Below are positions 1-9,013 of a stretch of 64,000 nt of DNA, piece after piece. The position numbers and the translations under genes were made by a program. How positions within the stretch are numbered: position 1 is the stretch's first letter; the number at the start of each line of letters is the position of its first letter. A model generated the notes under the pieces. That model was not told the origin of the DNA, searched no databases, and worked only from the letters and a program-made list of their open reading frames with translations. Origin of the DNA: Streptomyces sp. SAI-127. GTDB lineage: Bacteria; Actinomycetota; Actinomycetes; Streptomycetales; Streptomycetaceae. Location: NCBI RefSeq assembly GCF_029894425.1, contig NZ_JARXYJ010000002.1, positions 1-64,000 on the forward strand. Direction: 5' to 3'.

Positions 1-90
1 GCCCGTACGGTCCTCCACCGCCTCCCCCCGGACGCACGCCGCCGGGCGAAGAAGCTGGCGCGCAGGGCGGATCCCTGGAGCGGCGGCTGA
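1..90 (+). CDS. C-terminal end of an unidentified protein (cut by window edge)
   Basis: An open frame enters from the left edge and ends at TGA 88-90, giving the last 29 residues of a protein rich in Arg and Lys and ending in DPWSGG. Codon choice (G/C at third positions) is consistent with coding. No domain can be assigned from so short a tail, so the call rests only on frame and composition. Confidence 0.35.
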   Translation, partial: ARTVLHRLPPDARRRAKKLARRADPWSGG

Positions 91-290
91 AAAAGGCGGA
101 CGGGCGGTAGAGAGGCAGGCTTCCGGGCTGACCTGCCGCCCGCTGACGATCATCGAGGTGCGGCGGTCGCCGGAGCCGCGTTGGTTTCTGCCGAACGTGT
201 TCGGCCAGCGGTGGCGGTGGCAAACGTCCCCGGGGACGACTTGTGGCGCACCTGCCCGGGGCGGCGGTGGCGGACGGTTCAATGGCAATC

Positions 291-788
291 ATGATGCGTA
301 GAGGAACGTCATCCACCGCCGCCGTTGTTGTCGCTTGCGTGTTCGCAGTTCTGACGTCGTGTTCCTCGGATTCTTCGGACGGGCCCTCCGCCGGGGGCCG
401 GCCCAGCAGGTCCGGAACCGGGTCGGCGTCCGATCCCTCACAGACGGCCACGCCGTCGCCCTCGCCGACGGGACCGTGTGCTGACGGGACCTGTGAAATC
501 AAGGTCGCTGTGGGAGACGCCGTGACGGTTCCGGACGCGTATGGCCTCGGGCCGATCAAAGTGACGGCGATCGCCGGCGGAAGGGTGGACATGGTCGCCC
601 AGCTGACAGGGTCGGGTTACAGCGTCTCGGGCTGTTCCGGTGGTGGCGGCGTGTCGTCGGACGGCGGAGGCGGTGTCGGGTTCAGCTGCGGCGAGGGCCC
701 TGCTGCGACCATCAACGACGCCATGAGCCTGAAGGTCGTCGACATCCGGGATGAGGTCGCCGTCCTCCGCATCCAACCCGCCGGTTGA
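291..788 (+). CDS. putative secreted lipoprotein
   Basis: About 165 residues. The N-terminus has two Met and two Arg, a hydrophobic stretch (TAAVVVACVFAVL) and the lipobox LTSC, so it should be exported and lipid-anchored at the Cys. A Ser/Thr/Pro-rich linker (residues about 30-65) follows, as in many Streptomyces lipoproteins. The mature part is small, with a Cys pair around PCADGTCEI and a Gly-rich, Cys-containing segment near the middle, so disulfides are likely. A longer frame opens at GTG 243, but starting at ATG 291 (or 294) puts the signal peptide at the N-terminus. No family recognised. It stands alone, with no operon partner visible. Confidence 0.7.
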   Translation: MMRRGTSSTAAVVVACVFAVLTSCSSDSSDGPSAGGRPSRSGTGSASDPSQTATPSPSPTGPCADGTCEIKVAVGDAVTVPDAYGLGPIKVTAIAGGRVDMVAQLTGSGYSVSGCSGGGGVSSDGGGGVGFSCGEGPAATINDAMSLKVVDIRDEVAVLRIQPAG

Positions 789-1001
789 CGCACGGCCCGG
801 CCCTTGTGGCAGGGCAGGAACCGGCAGTCATCCACCGCCGTGTGGGCCCTGCCTCGGGTAGACAGGCGGCGCACTCTTCGAGTCCGTCCCGTTCCGCGCG
901 CCGCGCGGTGATCAGTTCCGGCAACTCGGGATCCGGCATGCGCCGGATCGTAGAAGTCCGCCCGGTCACAGCGGGCAGGAACTGATGAGCCGACCGTCCG
1001 A

Positions 1002-1853
1002 TCAGGGCGTTGTTGCGCGCTGCCCCTCGGCATCCCACTCCTGGTGTGCGGTGTGGACGCGGTGCCACAGCGCCGCCCGTGCGGGGGCGTCGACGTCGGT
1101 CAGGTTCAGATGGAACACGTCGGCCAGTACGTCGTACCAGTCATCGGCCGAGTCGATGGTCCGCTCGTACGTGCCTTCGGCGTCGATCCGGCGCAGCACA
1201 CGGCCGCGCAGCATGTCCACGCCCTTGGCGTCGCGGAGCTGGACTTGGAGGACCCGGACGAATCCGGACTCGGCGGAAGTGGACAGCCGTTGGTGCTCCG
1301 CGTCGAAGGAGGACAGCTCCACGGGCTCCGGCGCGAAGACCACCGCCGTGAAGGCGCCGCGGGGGTCATGGGCGAACCGCCAGCCGCCGGGCACCACCAC
1401 CGACGGGGCCATCGCGTAGGTGAACGGCCCCTGGGTGTACGTACCTTCGCGCAGTGGCAGTGGCTCGTACATGCCGCCGGCGAGCCCGGTGTCGACCAGC
1501 CACCGCTCGCCGTCGAGCCCCACGGTGAGCGCGAGATGGTCGCCGTCCGGGCCCTCGGGGTCCTCGACCTCGTCCTGCACCCCGGCCCGGTGCAGCGTCA
1601 CGTCGTAGCCGAGGGCCGTCAGCAGCGCGGCGAAGGCCCCGTTGAGGTGGAAGCAGTAGCCACCGCGCCCGCGCAGGATCCGGGCCACGGATTCCGTGGC
1701 GCCGATCCCCGTCGGCCGTCCCAGTTGGTTGTCGAGGGTCTCGTAGGGGACCCGTTCCACCTGCGCCCGGTGCAGTGCCCACAGCGCTTCGGCGGTCGGG
1801 GCCGCCGGCCGGGCCACCCCCAGCACGGCCAGATACCCGTCAACGTCGATCAT
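1002..1853 (-). CDS. arylamine N-acetyltransferase
   Basis: 283 residues, the usual length for the NAT family, which transfers acetyl from acetyl-CoA to arylamines or hydrazines in the cytoplasm. The catalytic triad is visible: Cys67 in RGGYCFHLN, His106 in GDHLALTV and Asp121 in WLVDTGL. The ATG at 1853 is preceded by GAGGGGGAG and the protein starts MIDVDGYLAVLGV, typical of the family. A longer in-frame extension upstream has no family support. In rifamycin-type clusters NAT homologues close macrolactams, but no such genes are here, so a detoxification role is the default inference. The gene is monocistronic as far as can be seen. Confidence 0.93.
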   Translation of the reverse strand: MIDVDGYLAVLGVARPAAPTAEALWALHRAQVERVPYETLDNQLGRPTGIGATESVARILRGRGGYCFHLNGAFAALLTALGYDVTLHRAGVQDEVEDPEGPDGDHLALTVGLDGERWLVDTGLAGGMYEPLPLREGTYTQGPFTYAMAPSVVVPGGWRFAHDPRGAFTAVVFAPEPVELSSFDAEHQRLSTSAESGFVRVLQVQLRDAKGVDMLRGRVLRRIDAEGTYERTIDSADDWYDVLADVFHLNLTDVDAPARAALWHRVHTAHQEWDAEGQRATTP

Positions 1854-2000
1854 GCTCCCCCTCACGTTCGAACGGATGATCAGTCTAGTGTTCCAGCTGT
1901 GGACCCCGGTCTTCATTCTTGAGCGGGTTGCCTGCGGTAGTGGCGAGTTCCCTCGGACGGGAGGTCACCGACGGGTGCTCCCGCCCAAGGCGGAAGGGGG

Positions 2001-2201
2001 TCACAGGCCGGAGCCGCCGGTCGCGTCGATCGTCCTGCCGGTGACCCAGCGCGCGTCGTCCGAGGCGAGGAAGGCCACGATGTCGGCCACGTCTTCCGGT
2101 CGGCCGACCCGGCCCAGTGCGGCCAGGGAGCTCGCGTGGGTTTCGGCCTCCGGGTTGCCGCGCAGCCGGCCCGCATTGACGTCTACCTGGCCGAGTAGCT
2201 G
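2001..2201 (-). pseudogene. C-terminal remnant of a short-chain dehydrogenase/reductase
   Basis: Reading the minus strand from about 2201 to the TGA at 2003-2001 gives the last third of a classical SDR, with GRVGRPEDVADIVAFLASD followed by a WVTGRTIDATGG ending. This is the region after the catalytic Tyr-Lys. There is no start codon and no Rossmann N-terminus; the fragment abuts the stop codon of the MarR gene. It looks like the stub left when a neighbouring oxidoreductase gene was deleted, with the regulator now joined to it. Confidence 0.75.
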
Positions 2202-2202
2202 A

Positions 2203-2622
2203 CTAGCTGTCTTGTGCTGTGGTGAGGCGCTGGAGCAGATCGAGGAGGGTTGCGCGGTCCGCGTTCGGCAGGGGGGAGAAGCAGTCGGCGAGCACTTCGT
2301 CGGCGATTTTGTGGCCTGCTGCCAGGATTTGCCGGCCGGTGGGTGTGAGGTGGTGTTCGATGCGCCGGCCGTGTCCTGGTCGGCGTTCTACGAGGTCCTG
2401 GGCGGTAAGACGGCCGGCGAGCGTTCCGAAGGCTTGTTCGGTCTGGAACGTGGCTGCGGCCAGTTCGCGGGCGGACGCTCCGGGGGAACGGCTGATCGCG
2501 CGCAGGGCGTCCCACTGGGCCAGTGTCGTGCCGATGGCCTGAAGGGCACTGTCGAGGGCCCGGTGCTGTCGGTACTGGGCCTGTTTGACCGCTCTGCCGA
2601 GTTCTTGCAGCTCATCGTGCAT
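2203..2622 (-). CDS. MarR family transcriptional regulator
   Basis: 139 residues, standard for MarR winged-helix dimers that repress nearby genes until a small phenolic ligand or oxidant binds. The HTH lies around residues 48-75 (ASARELAAATFQTEQAFGTL) and the wing around RRPGHGRRIEHHLT. It is divergent from the alpha/beta hydrolase at 2676, with only 53 bp between start codons and a palindrome in the gap, so it probably controls that gene and itself. The ATG at 2622 lies 6 bases after a TAGACT box on the minus strand, so the transcript may be leaderless. Confidence 0.9.
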   Translation of the reverse strand: MHDELQELGRAVKQAQYRQHRALDSALQAIGTTLAQWDALRAISRSPGASARELAAATFQTEQAFGTLAGRLTAQDLVERRPGHGRRIEHHLTPTGRQILAAGHKIADEVLADCFSPLPNADRATLLDLLQRLTTAQDS

Positions 2623-2638
2623 GCATCGAGTCTACGCC

Positions 2639-2675
2639 ATGACCAAGCTAGCTTATATAAAGATATTTAGTTACG
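2639..2675. promoter_or_regulatory. divergent promoter with MarR-type operator
   Basis: An AT-rich island in otherwise GC-rich DNA. It contains the perfect palindrome AAGCTAGCTT (2645-2654). On the plus strand ATGACC (2639-2644) and GATATT (2662-2667) can serve as -35 and -10 boxes with a 17 bp spacer that begins with the palindrome. TATATAA at 2654-2660 is an alternative -10. On the minus strand a TAGACT box lies just before the MarR start. MarR binding at the palindrome would block both promoters. The operator assignment is inferred from position and symmetry. Confidence 0.6.
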
Positions 2676-3479
2676 ATGGTCGGCATGCCCACCAACGCAT
2701 CAGCCATGTACGCCGACCTGTCCCTGACTCTGTCCGAGGCCGGAGCAGGCAGGCCGGTCCTCGTCCTGCACGGCGGCGGAGGCCCCGCCACCGTCGCCGG
2801 CCTCGCCCAGCACCTCTCCCGCACCGCCCACACGATCACGCCCGTGCACCCCGGCTGGGACGGCACCCACCGCCCCGACTGGCTCACCGGCATCGACGAC
2901 CTGGCCCTCGCCTATCTGCACATGCTGCGCGACCGCCGACTGCGCGATGTTCTCGTCGTCGGCTCCTCCCTCGGGGGCTGGACAGCCGCCGAGATGGCCG
3001 TACATGACAGCGCGGGAAGCATCACCGGCCTCGTCCTGATCGATGCGGTAGGTGTGCAGGTCGAGACCGAACACATCACCGACTTCTTCGCCCTCGACGC
3101 CCGCGGGGTGGCGGAGCACTCCTGGCACGACCCGGACCGTTACCACCTCGACCCGAGCGGCATCCCGGCCGAAGAACTCACGCGCCGACAAGCCAACATG
3201 GCCACCATGCGCATCCTCGCCGGCGATCCCTACATGCACGACCCCACGCTGCTGCCCCGGCTCCGGCAGGTCCAGGTGCCCTCCCTTCTGCTCTGGGGCG
3301 AGAGCGACCGCATTGTCACGCCCGCCTACGGCGCCGCGTACGCCGACGCGTTCGGCGACGGCCGACTCGAAGTCGTTCCCAAGGCCGGCCATCTTCCGCA
3401 GATCGAACAGCCGGATGCCACTTTCGCTCTGATCGACGCGTACCTGCGCCAGTTCGGCAATCCGTCGGATCAGCGGTGA
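2676..3479 (+). CDS. alpha/beta hydrolase
   Basis: 267 residues, one alpha/beta-hydrolase domain. The oxyanion-hole motif LHGGGG is at residues 31-36, the nucleophile Ser98 in VGSSLGGW, the acid Asp211 in WGESDRIVTP and the base His239 in KAGHLPQIEQP, so the triad is complete. The lid region is short. The substrate cannot be told from sequence; ester, lactone or C-C bond hydrolysis are all possible. It is divergent from a MarR gene, a common arrangement for inducible detoxification hydrolases. ATG 2676 lacks a ribosome site and may be leaderless; ATG 2685 is an alternative start. Confidence 0.88.
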   Translation: MVGMPTNASAMYADLSLTLSEAGAGRPVLVLHGGGGPATVAGLAQHLSRTAHTITPVHPGWDGTHRPDWLTGIDDLALAYLHMLRDRRLRDVLVVGSSLGGWTAAEMAVHDSAGSITGLVLIDAVGVQVETEHITDFFALDARGVAEHSWHDPDRYHLDPSGIPAEELTRRQANMATMRILAGDPYMHDPTLLPRLRQVQVPSLLLWGESDRIVTPAYGAAYADAFGDGRLEVVPKAGHLPQIEQPDATFALIDAYLRQFGNPSDQR

Positions 3480-3591
3480 GGAGGTGTCGGCGATCAGTTG
3501 CCTCCCCGTCCCATGGGCCCCATTCGGTCGCGCATAGGGTTGGCCAGAGCGCCGTGGAGTGACAGCGGACTCTGATTCTGGTGGGGGATGC

Positions 3592-6500
3592 GTGGACCGT
3601 CGTCCGGTGAAACTTGTCTTGGACGTCCTGCTCATGCTGCTCGGGGCGCTGTTGGGCATTGCGGCCAACTACGCCACCAATCAGACGGATCATGTCCCGT
3701 GGCTACTGCGCCTGTTGCGGGACTGGTCGGTGCCTCTGGTCGCGGTCGTGGTACTGCTTCTCGTCGCGGGACAGGTCTGGATGCACTTCCTGGAGCGGCC
3801 TGTCGCGATCACGCGGACGTGGAACTCCTCGCAGCCGCCGTACCCCGGGCTGGAGGCATTCACCGAGGACGATGCCGGCGTGTTCTTCGGCCGTGACCGG
3901 GAGATAAGGGATCTCGTCGGCAGGCTCAATCCGTCCGCCCCGGCCGGGGCGCACCGGTTCGTCGCGGTGATCGGTCCCTCCGGGAGCGGCAAGTCCTCGC
4001 TGGTGCGGGCGGGGCTGCTGCCCGCCCTGGGACGGCGGCGCGGCCTCTGGGTGATCGCGCCACCGTTCGCACCGGGTGCCGCACCGCTGGTGAGCTTCGC
4101 GTCGAGTCTTGCCGCCGTGCTGCCGGACACGACCGTCGAGCAGGTTCAGACGGAACTGACCCAGGGGGCCGCGGGCGTACGGCGGTGCCTGGACCGGCTG
4201 CGTACGGCGCGGGGCGGACGTGCCGCGCCGGTGCTCCTGGTCGTCGACCAGCTTGAGGAACTCCTCACGTTGACCGGAGCCCGGGACCGGGGCGCGTTCC
4301 TCTCGCTGATCGATGAGTCGCTTGCGGCGGATCCGCATCTGTGGGTTGTGGCCACCTTGCGATCGGATTTCCTGACCGACTTCCTGGGAACCGGATACGC
4401 CGCGCTGACTCACCAGCCGACGCTGGTCGGCGTGCTCGGCCGCACAGAGCTGTTCGAGGTGATCGAAAAACCCGCGGAACAAGCGGGCTTGAGCTTCGCT
4501 CCCGGGGTTGTGGCACGGATGGTGGACGACGCCGGAGGCGGGGACGCACTGCCGTTGCTGGCGTACACCCTTCAGCAACTCTTCTTGCGGGTCGGTTCCG
4601 GTGGGACGGTGACGGAGGACGATTACCGTCGCCTGGGCGCAGTTGCCGGGGCACTGTCCGACCAGGCGGACCGCATCACCGCCGACTTGCGGGGGGTCGA
4701 TGCGGACACGCCTGTGCTCTCCACACTGCTGAAATTCGTGACCCTGGAGCATGGCGAACCGACCCGCCGCCGCGTGCACCGCGAGGACCTCACGCCCGAA
4801 GAGCGGACCGTGACCGATGCGTTCGTCACCGGACGTCTGCTCACCAGCGACAATGCCGTGCTGGACGTCGCCCATGAGGCGCTCTTCCGGCAGTGGGCCC
4901 CACTGCGTCAAGCTGTCGCGGCCAGTACGGACAAGCTGCGCCGCCGTACGGAGCTGGAAAGGTGGGCACAGGACTGGGAACGCTCAGGCCGGCAGGACGC
5001 CTATCTGCTGAGCGGCGAACGGCTGGCCGTCGCACGCGCGTGGGCGGACGAGGCGTCCCAAGCCCTCACCGGCGTCCCGCTCGTCACCGCCTTTCTGGAA
5101 CACTCCATCAGCCAGGACGAAGTCGCTTTGGAACGTGTCGCCGACGCCGTCGCCCACCGGGCTCTGGAAAGCGCCGAACGCGACCCGGAGCTGGCGATCC
5201 TTGCGGCGCTCGCCGCCATCGAGGAGTGTGCCCCCACTTCGGCGGCCCAACAGGCACTGCACACCGCACTGGGCGCCTCCCGGCGGCGTGCAGTCCTCCG
5301 GGGCCACGGACAGGACGTCAACGCTGTGGCCTGGTCTCCCGACGGGTCGCGACTGGCGACCGCGTCCGACGACGGCACGGTCCGGATCTGGGACGCCAAC
5401 GGGGCCGCTGACCCCGTCGTCCTCACCCATGTCGACGGCGACAGGTGGCACACCGTGGCCTGGTCACCGGACGGGAAACGGCTGGCCGGTGGCTCGCGGG
5501 ACCGTACGGTCACCGTCTGGGACGCCGAGACCTGGGCCGCGCTCGGCGTGCTCACCGGTCATGAGGACAGCGTCGGGGCTCTCGCCTGGTCACCGGACGG
5601 CGACCGGCTCGCCACGGGGAGCAGCGACCGCACCGTACGGATCTGGGACGCGGAGACGCATGCCGAAGTGACCGTGCTGACCGGGCACGAACTGCCGGTG
5701 TGGGCCCTGGCCTGGTCACCCGGCCGACGGCAGCTCGCCAGCGCCTCGGACGACGGCATGGTGCGCGTCTGGTCCCTGACACCCGGCGGGCGTACGACGG
5801 AACTGAGCGGCCACCGGGCCAGTGTCCCGTCCGTCGCCTGGTCCCCTGACGGCCGGCGTCTCGTGTCGGTGTCGGAGGACCGCACGGCCCTGGTCTGGAA
5901 CATCGCCGATGCAGAGGAGGAGGGTGACGAGCCACAGTCCCGCAAGCTCACCTCGCTGACACCGCTGACCTGCGTGACGTATGCCCCCGACGGCCGCCAC
6001 ATCGCCGTTGGGGACGACGACTGCACCGTTCGCGTCTGGGACGCGGACACAGGTGAGGAATCACTGCTGATCGGCCACACCGACAGCGTCAACGGCATCG
6101 CCTGGCACGGCCACCGCATCGCCACCGTCTCCCGCGATCGGACGGTGGCCATATGGGACGCCACTCCGCGCGGCAGCCGGACCGGGACCCTGCTCGGCCA
6201 CGACGACTCGGTCCAGAACGTCTCCTGGTCGCCCGACGGCACCCGCCTCGCCACCGCGTCCCAGGACGGTACGGCCGTGATCTGGGACATCGCAGAGAAC
6301 TCCGCGGTGGCCACCCTGAGACACGAAGGTGCCGTGTCCGACCTGGCATGGTCCCCCGACGGCGAGCGGCTGGTCACCGCCTCCCGCGGCGCCGTTGCCC
6401 GGATCTGGGACGTACGCGGCCGGACGCAGCTCGCCGTGCTGCGCGGCCACGACGACGAACTCACGACGGTCTCCTGGTCCCCTGACGGCACCCGGATCGC

Positions 6501-7155
6501 TACCACTTCGCGCGACAGCACCACTCGTGTCTGGGATGCCTCGGACGGCACCGAACTCACGGTGCTCCGCGGGGACAAGTACTGGATAGGCGGGGCAGCT
6601 TGGTCTCCCGACAGCCGCTACCTGGCCACCTCATCGACCGACAAGGCGCTCCGTGTCTGGGACACCCGCCGGGGGACGGCCGTGACGACCTTGCACGGGC
6701 ACGCGGACTACGCGTGGCGCGTCGCCTGGTCTCCTGATGGCCGTCGGCTCGCCAGCGGCTCCCGGGATCGCACCGTTCGCCTCTGGGACCCGTTCAGCGG
6801 TACCGAGCTCGTCACCATGACCGGGCACCAGGAACGCGTTCAGGGCGTCGCCTGGTCACCCGACGGGCGGCACTTGGCCACCGTGTCCTGGGACCGCACC
6901 GTACGGCTCTGGAACCCGGACGACGGCCGAGAGCTGACCGTCGTGGGGGTCCATGACGATCAGGTCAATGGTCTGGCGTGGCATCCGGACGGCTCACGGC
7001 TGGCCACCGTCTCCCGAGACCGCAGCGTAAGGATCTGGGAACCCACCACGGACATGGATACCTTGCTCAGGCACGCCCGATCCCGGGTCTTCCGCCGACT
7101 CACCGACAGCGAACGCCGCAGCTTCCTGCTGCCGACCACCCGAGCAGGAATCTGA
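3592..7155 (+). CDS. membrane-anchored nSTAND1 ATPase with 14 WD40 repeats
   Basis: About 1187 residues. Two hydrophobic segments lie at the N-terminus (about residues 6-28 and 46-68). The nSTAND1 signature PYPGLEAFTEDDAGVFFGRD follows, then Walker A GPSGSGKSS (about 128-136), Walker B VLLVVDQLEELL (about 214-225) and a helical region to about 565. The C-terminal half holds 14 WD40 repeats, each ending like VRIWD, enough for two seven-bladed propellers, and a short Arg-rich tail. STAND proteins are ligand-triggered ATPases in signalling or immunity; propellers are binding platforms. The usual N-terminal HTH or effector of this family is replaced by a membrane anchor. GTG 3592 (with GGGGGA just upstream) is preferred; GTG 3559 adds 11 residues. 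The TPR gene downstream is probably linked. Confidence 0.9.
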   Translation: MDRRPVKLVLDVLLMLLGALLGIAANYATNQTDHVPWLLRLLRDWSVPLVAVVVLLLVAGQVWMHFLERPVAITRTWNSSQPPYPGLEAFTEDDAGVFFGRDREIRDLVGRLNPSAPAGAHRFVAVIGPSGSGKSSLVRAGLLPALGRRRGLWVIAPPFAPGAAPLVSFASSLAAVLPDTTVEQVQTELTQGAAGVRRCLDRLRTARGGRAAPVLLVVDQLEELLTLTGARDRGAFLSLIDESLAADPHLWVVATLRSDFLTDFLGTGYAALTHQPTLVGVLGRTELFEVIEKPAEQAGLSFAPGVVARMVDDAGGGDALPLLAYTLQQLFLRVGSGGTVTEDDYRRLGAVAGALSDQADRITADLRGVDADTPVLSTLLKFVTLEHGEPTRRRVHREDLTPEERTVTDAFVTGRLLTSDNAVLDVAHEALFRQWAPLRQAVAASTDKLRRRTELERWAQDWERSGRQDAYLLSGERLAVARAWADEASQALTGVPLVTAFLEHSISQDEVALERVADAVAHRALESAERDPELAILAALAAIEECAPTSAAQQALHTALGASRRRAVLRGHGQDVNAVAWSPDGSRLATASDDGTVRIWDANGAADPVVLTHVDGDRWHTVAWSPDGKRLAGGSRDRTVTVWDAETWAALGVLTGHEDSVGALAWSPDGDRLATGSSDRTVRIWDAETHAEVTVLTGHELPVWALAWSPGRRQLASASDDGMVRVWSLTPGGRTTELSGHRASVPSVAWSPDGRRLVSVSEDRTALVWNIADAEEEGDEPQSRKLTSLTPLTCVTYAPDGRHIAVGDDDCTVRVWDADTGEESLLIGHTDSVNGIAWHGHRIATVSRDRTVAIWDATPRGSRTGTLLGHDDSVQNVSWSPDGTRLATASQDGTAVIWDIAENSAVATLRHEGAVSDLAWSPDGERLVTASRGAVARIWDVRGRTQLAVLRGHDDELTTVSWSPDGTRIATTSRDSTTRVWDASDGTELTVLRGDKYWIGGAAWSPDSRYLATSSTDKALRVWDTRRGTAVTTLHGHADYAWRVAWSPDGRRLASGSRDRTVRLWDPFSGTELVTMTGHQERVQGVAWSPDGRHLATVSWDRTVRLWNPDDGRELTVVGVHDDQVNGLAWHPDGSRLATVSRDRSVRIWEPTTDMDTLLRHARSRVFRRLTDSERRSFLLPTTRAGI

Positions 7156-7258
7156 TGGGCCTCACGTCTTTCGGGGAGGGGTGTCGACCGATCTCCTGGT
7201 CGGCCGCCTGGAGCCTCCCTTCACCGAACGCGCGCACGAACATCCGTATGCTCCGGGC

Positions 7259-8089
7259 ATGAAGCTCTTCTGGCCGCGCGGCCGAACCGAGGCCAGGCAG
7301 ATGACGAGATCGCCCTTGGCCCACGCCACGGTCCTGTTCAAGGCCGGGAGTTATGCCGAGGCCGAGGCCGAGGCCCGCGCCGTGGCGGCGGCCCGGTCCC
7401 GGCCGCGCGACGACCCGTACGCACCGCTGGCGCTGAGCATGGCCGCGCTCGCCGCAGGTGCTCAGGGCCACCACGACGAGGCCCTCGCCACATACGACGC
7501 AGTACTGCCGATCTTCGGCAGGGTCTTCGGCGCCGAACATCCACAGACACTGAAACTGCGCTCTGATCGCGCTCAGACGCTGAGCGCGATCGCCCGGCAC
7601 GCCGAATGCGAGGCGGAATGCGCGGCGGTGGCCCGCGCCGCGACCCGTGGCAGAGAGCCGGAGATGCCCCTCATCGCGGCGGCCGCCCGCAACGGACAGA
7701 TTTACGCCCTCAACGCGCAGGCACGTCACCCGGAGGCCGAGGCGCTCGCCCGTGAGGCCCTCGACGCCCATCGCGTACCGGACCGGCTCGGCTTGGTCCT
7801 GCGGCTGGGCCTGGCACGCAGCCTCAACGGCCAGGTCCGCCACGAGGAGGCTCTCGCCGAGGCTGAGCGCGCCGACGAACTGCGTCGCAGCCTGCCCGAG
7901 GAGGAGCGCCGCACGGAGACCGGCACCGTCGAACTGGCCGTGGCCACCGCCCTCTTGGGACTCCACCGGGGTACCGAGGCCCGCGTCCGGGCCGTAACCG
8001 CCCATGACGCCTGCCTGGCCTCCTTCGGCCCGGGTCATCACCGCACCCTCGAGGCTCGGGCGCTGCTCGATCGCATCGACGGCGCTTGA
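7259..8089 (+). CDS. tetratricopeptide repeat protein
   Basis: About 276 residues, almost entirely helical Ala/Glu/Arg-rich repeats of the TPR type (AGSYAEAEAEARAVAAA, HHDEALATYDAVLPIF, RHPEAEALAREALD, RHEEALAEAERADELR), ending FGPGHHRTLEARALLDRID, a pattern also seen in C-terminal TPR arrays of Streptomyces STAND proteins. No enzymatic domain or signal peptide, so it is probably a cytoplasmic scaffold. It follows the STAND ATPase by about 100 bp on the same strand. An open frame extends upstream to 7181, but MKLFWPRGRTEARQM at ATG 7259 is the more natural start; neither has a good ribosome site. Confidence 0.8.
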   Translation: MKLFWPRGRTEARQMTRSPLAHATVLFKAGSYAEAEAEARAVAAARSRPRDDPYAPLALSMAALAAGAQGHHDEALATYDAVLPIFGRVFGAEHPQTLKLRSDRAQTLSAIARHAECEAECAAVARAATRGREPEMPLIAAAARNGQIYALNAQARHPEAEALAREALDAHRVPDRLGLVLRLGLARSLNGQVRHEEALAEAERADELRRSLPEEERRTETGTVELAVATALLGLHRGTEARVRAVTAHDACLASFGPGHHRTLEARALLDRIDGA

Positions 8090-8095
8090 CCAAAA

Positions 8096-8614
8096 CTACG
8101 GCTTGGCGCGTCTGGTCCGCCGTCCGGGTGAGGGTGGTGCGGCCTCGGCTTCCTCGACTGCGCTGGCGAGTTTCGCGATTTTCGTCTGCGCTGCGGTGAT
8201 ACCGCGGAGGATGAGACGCAGATGGGTGGTGGACTGGGGTACGGCCGCCTCGAGTTCTTCCAGTCGCCGCTGCTGCGCGGCGAGTTCGGACCTCAGTCGT
8301 GAGGCCCGGTCGGGTGGTGGGGGAGGGGCCGACCCGTTGAAGACGACGTTGTGCAGGGGCCGTTCGGCTTGTACCGCTTCGCGTTCGGCTGCGTGTGCGT
8401 CGTCGGGATAGTCGATCCGGATGGCGATGACGCGGCGGCCCCAGGGCTGTTGTTGCAGGTGGGTGCGGATGCGGGTGAGCGGGCACGTGGAGATGCCGAC
8501 GTAGAGCAGGCCTTCGGGGCCGTGGAGCCGGTACAGGGCGGTGCGGCCGGCGGTGTGCAGGCTGCCTTCCTCGTCGAACAGGCTGCGCAGGAACTGTGTG
8601 TCGATGTCGGACAT
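8096..8614 (-). CDS. GIY-YIG nuclease family protein
   Basis: 172 residues. The N-terminal half carries a GIY-YIG-like fold: ALYRLHGPEGLLYVGIS (variant of the two signature strands), then PLTRIRTHLQ with the expected Arg, and later EREAVQAERPLHNVVFN with the Glu and Asn. The C-terminal half is a Glu/Arg-rich coiled coil (about 105-150) and a basic tail. The first signature is degenerate (LYR for GIY), so nuclease activity is probable but not certain. ATG 8614 is preceded by GAAAGG. It converges on the TPR gene with a 6 bp gap, so it is not co-transcribed with the STAND operon. Confidence 0.8.
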   Translation of the reverse strand: MSDIDTQFLRSLFDEEGSLHTAGRTALYRLHGPEGLLYVGISTCPLTRIRTHLQQQPWGRRVIAIRIDYPDDAHAAEREAVQAERPLHNVVFNGSAPPPPPDRASRLRSELAAQQRRLEELEAAVPQSTTHLRLILRGITAAQTKIAKLASAVEEAEAAPPSPGRRTRRAKP

Positions 8615-9013
8615 GACGCGGCCTTTCTCGGCTCGGGGCGCGCGGTGGCTGTCGCGGCCGGCTGGTACCTGGCCCGTAGCCGTGCGGGCGCCTCTGCCTG
8701 CCGGGCGGCACGGGCATGCCCCCGGAGCGGGCGTCGACCGCGCGCCGCTTGTCCATACCCTCACGGTCCCACGCGGGTCTGACAGCGCCTCTCGGACCAG
8801 TAGGTCAGGCGTCGGGACGGATCAGCGGCAGGGGCTGGTGGCCGCAACCGGTCCATGGCAGCTGCGCGGTGCAGATGCCTGCGTTCCTGCGGTACGGGCC
8901 CGGTCCCGGTGCTGCCCCTGGGACGGCAAGCGCCACCACGCGACTGCGTGCGCAAGTCCCCTGATGGAGCGTCACATCGGCCGCATGCCGGGCGGCCCCG
9001 TACCCGACCCGGG
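8615..9013. other. non-coding gap
   Basis: About 400 bp between two minus-strand genes. Short open frames on both strands show no family resemblance and lack ribosome sites. The part next to 8614 should hold the promoter of the GIY-YIG gene; no clear -35/-10 pair stands out. Confidence 0.4.

Noticed and set aside
712..939. Minus-strand peptide reading MPDPELPELITARRAERDGL
   Set aside because: Looks coiled-coil-like but then becomes low-complexity and overlaps the lipoprotein gene; too little to call.
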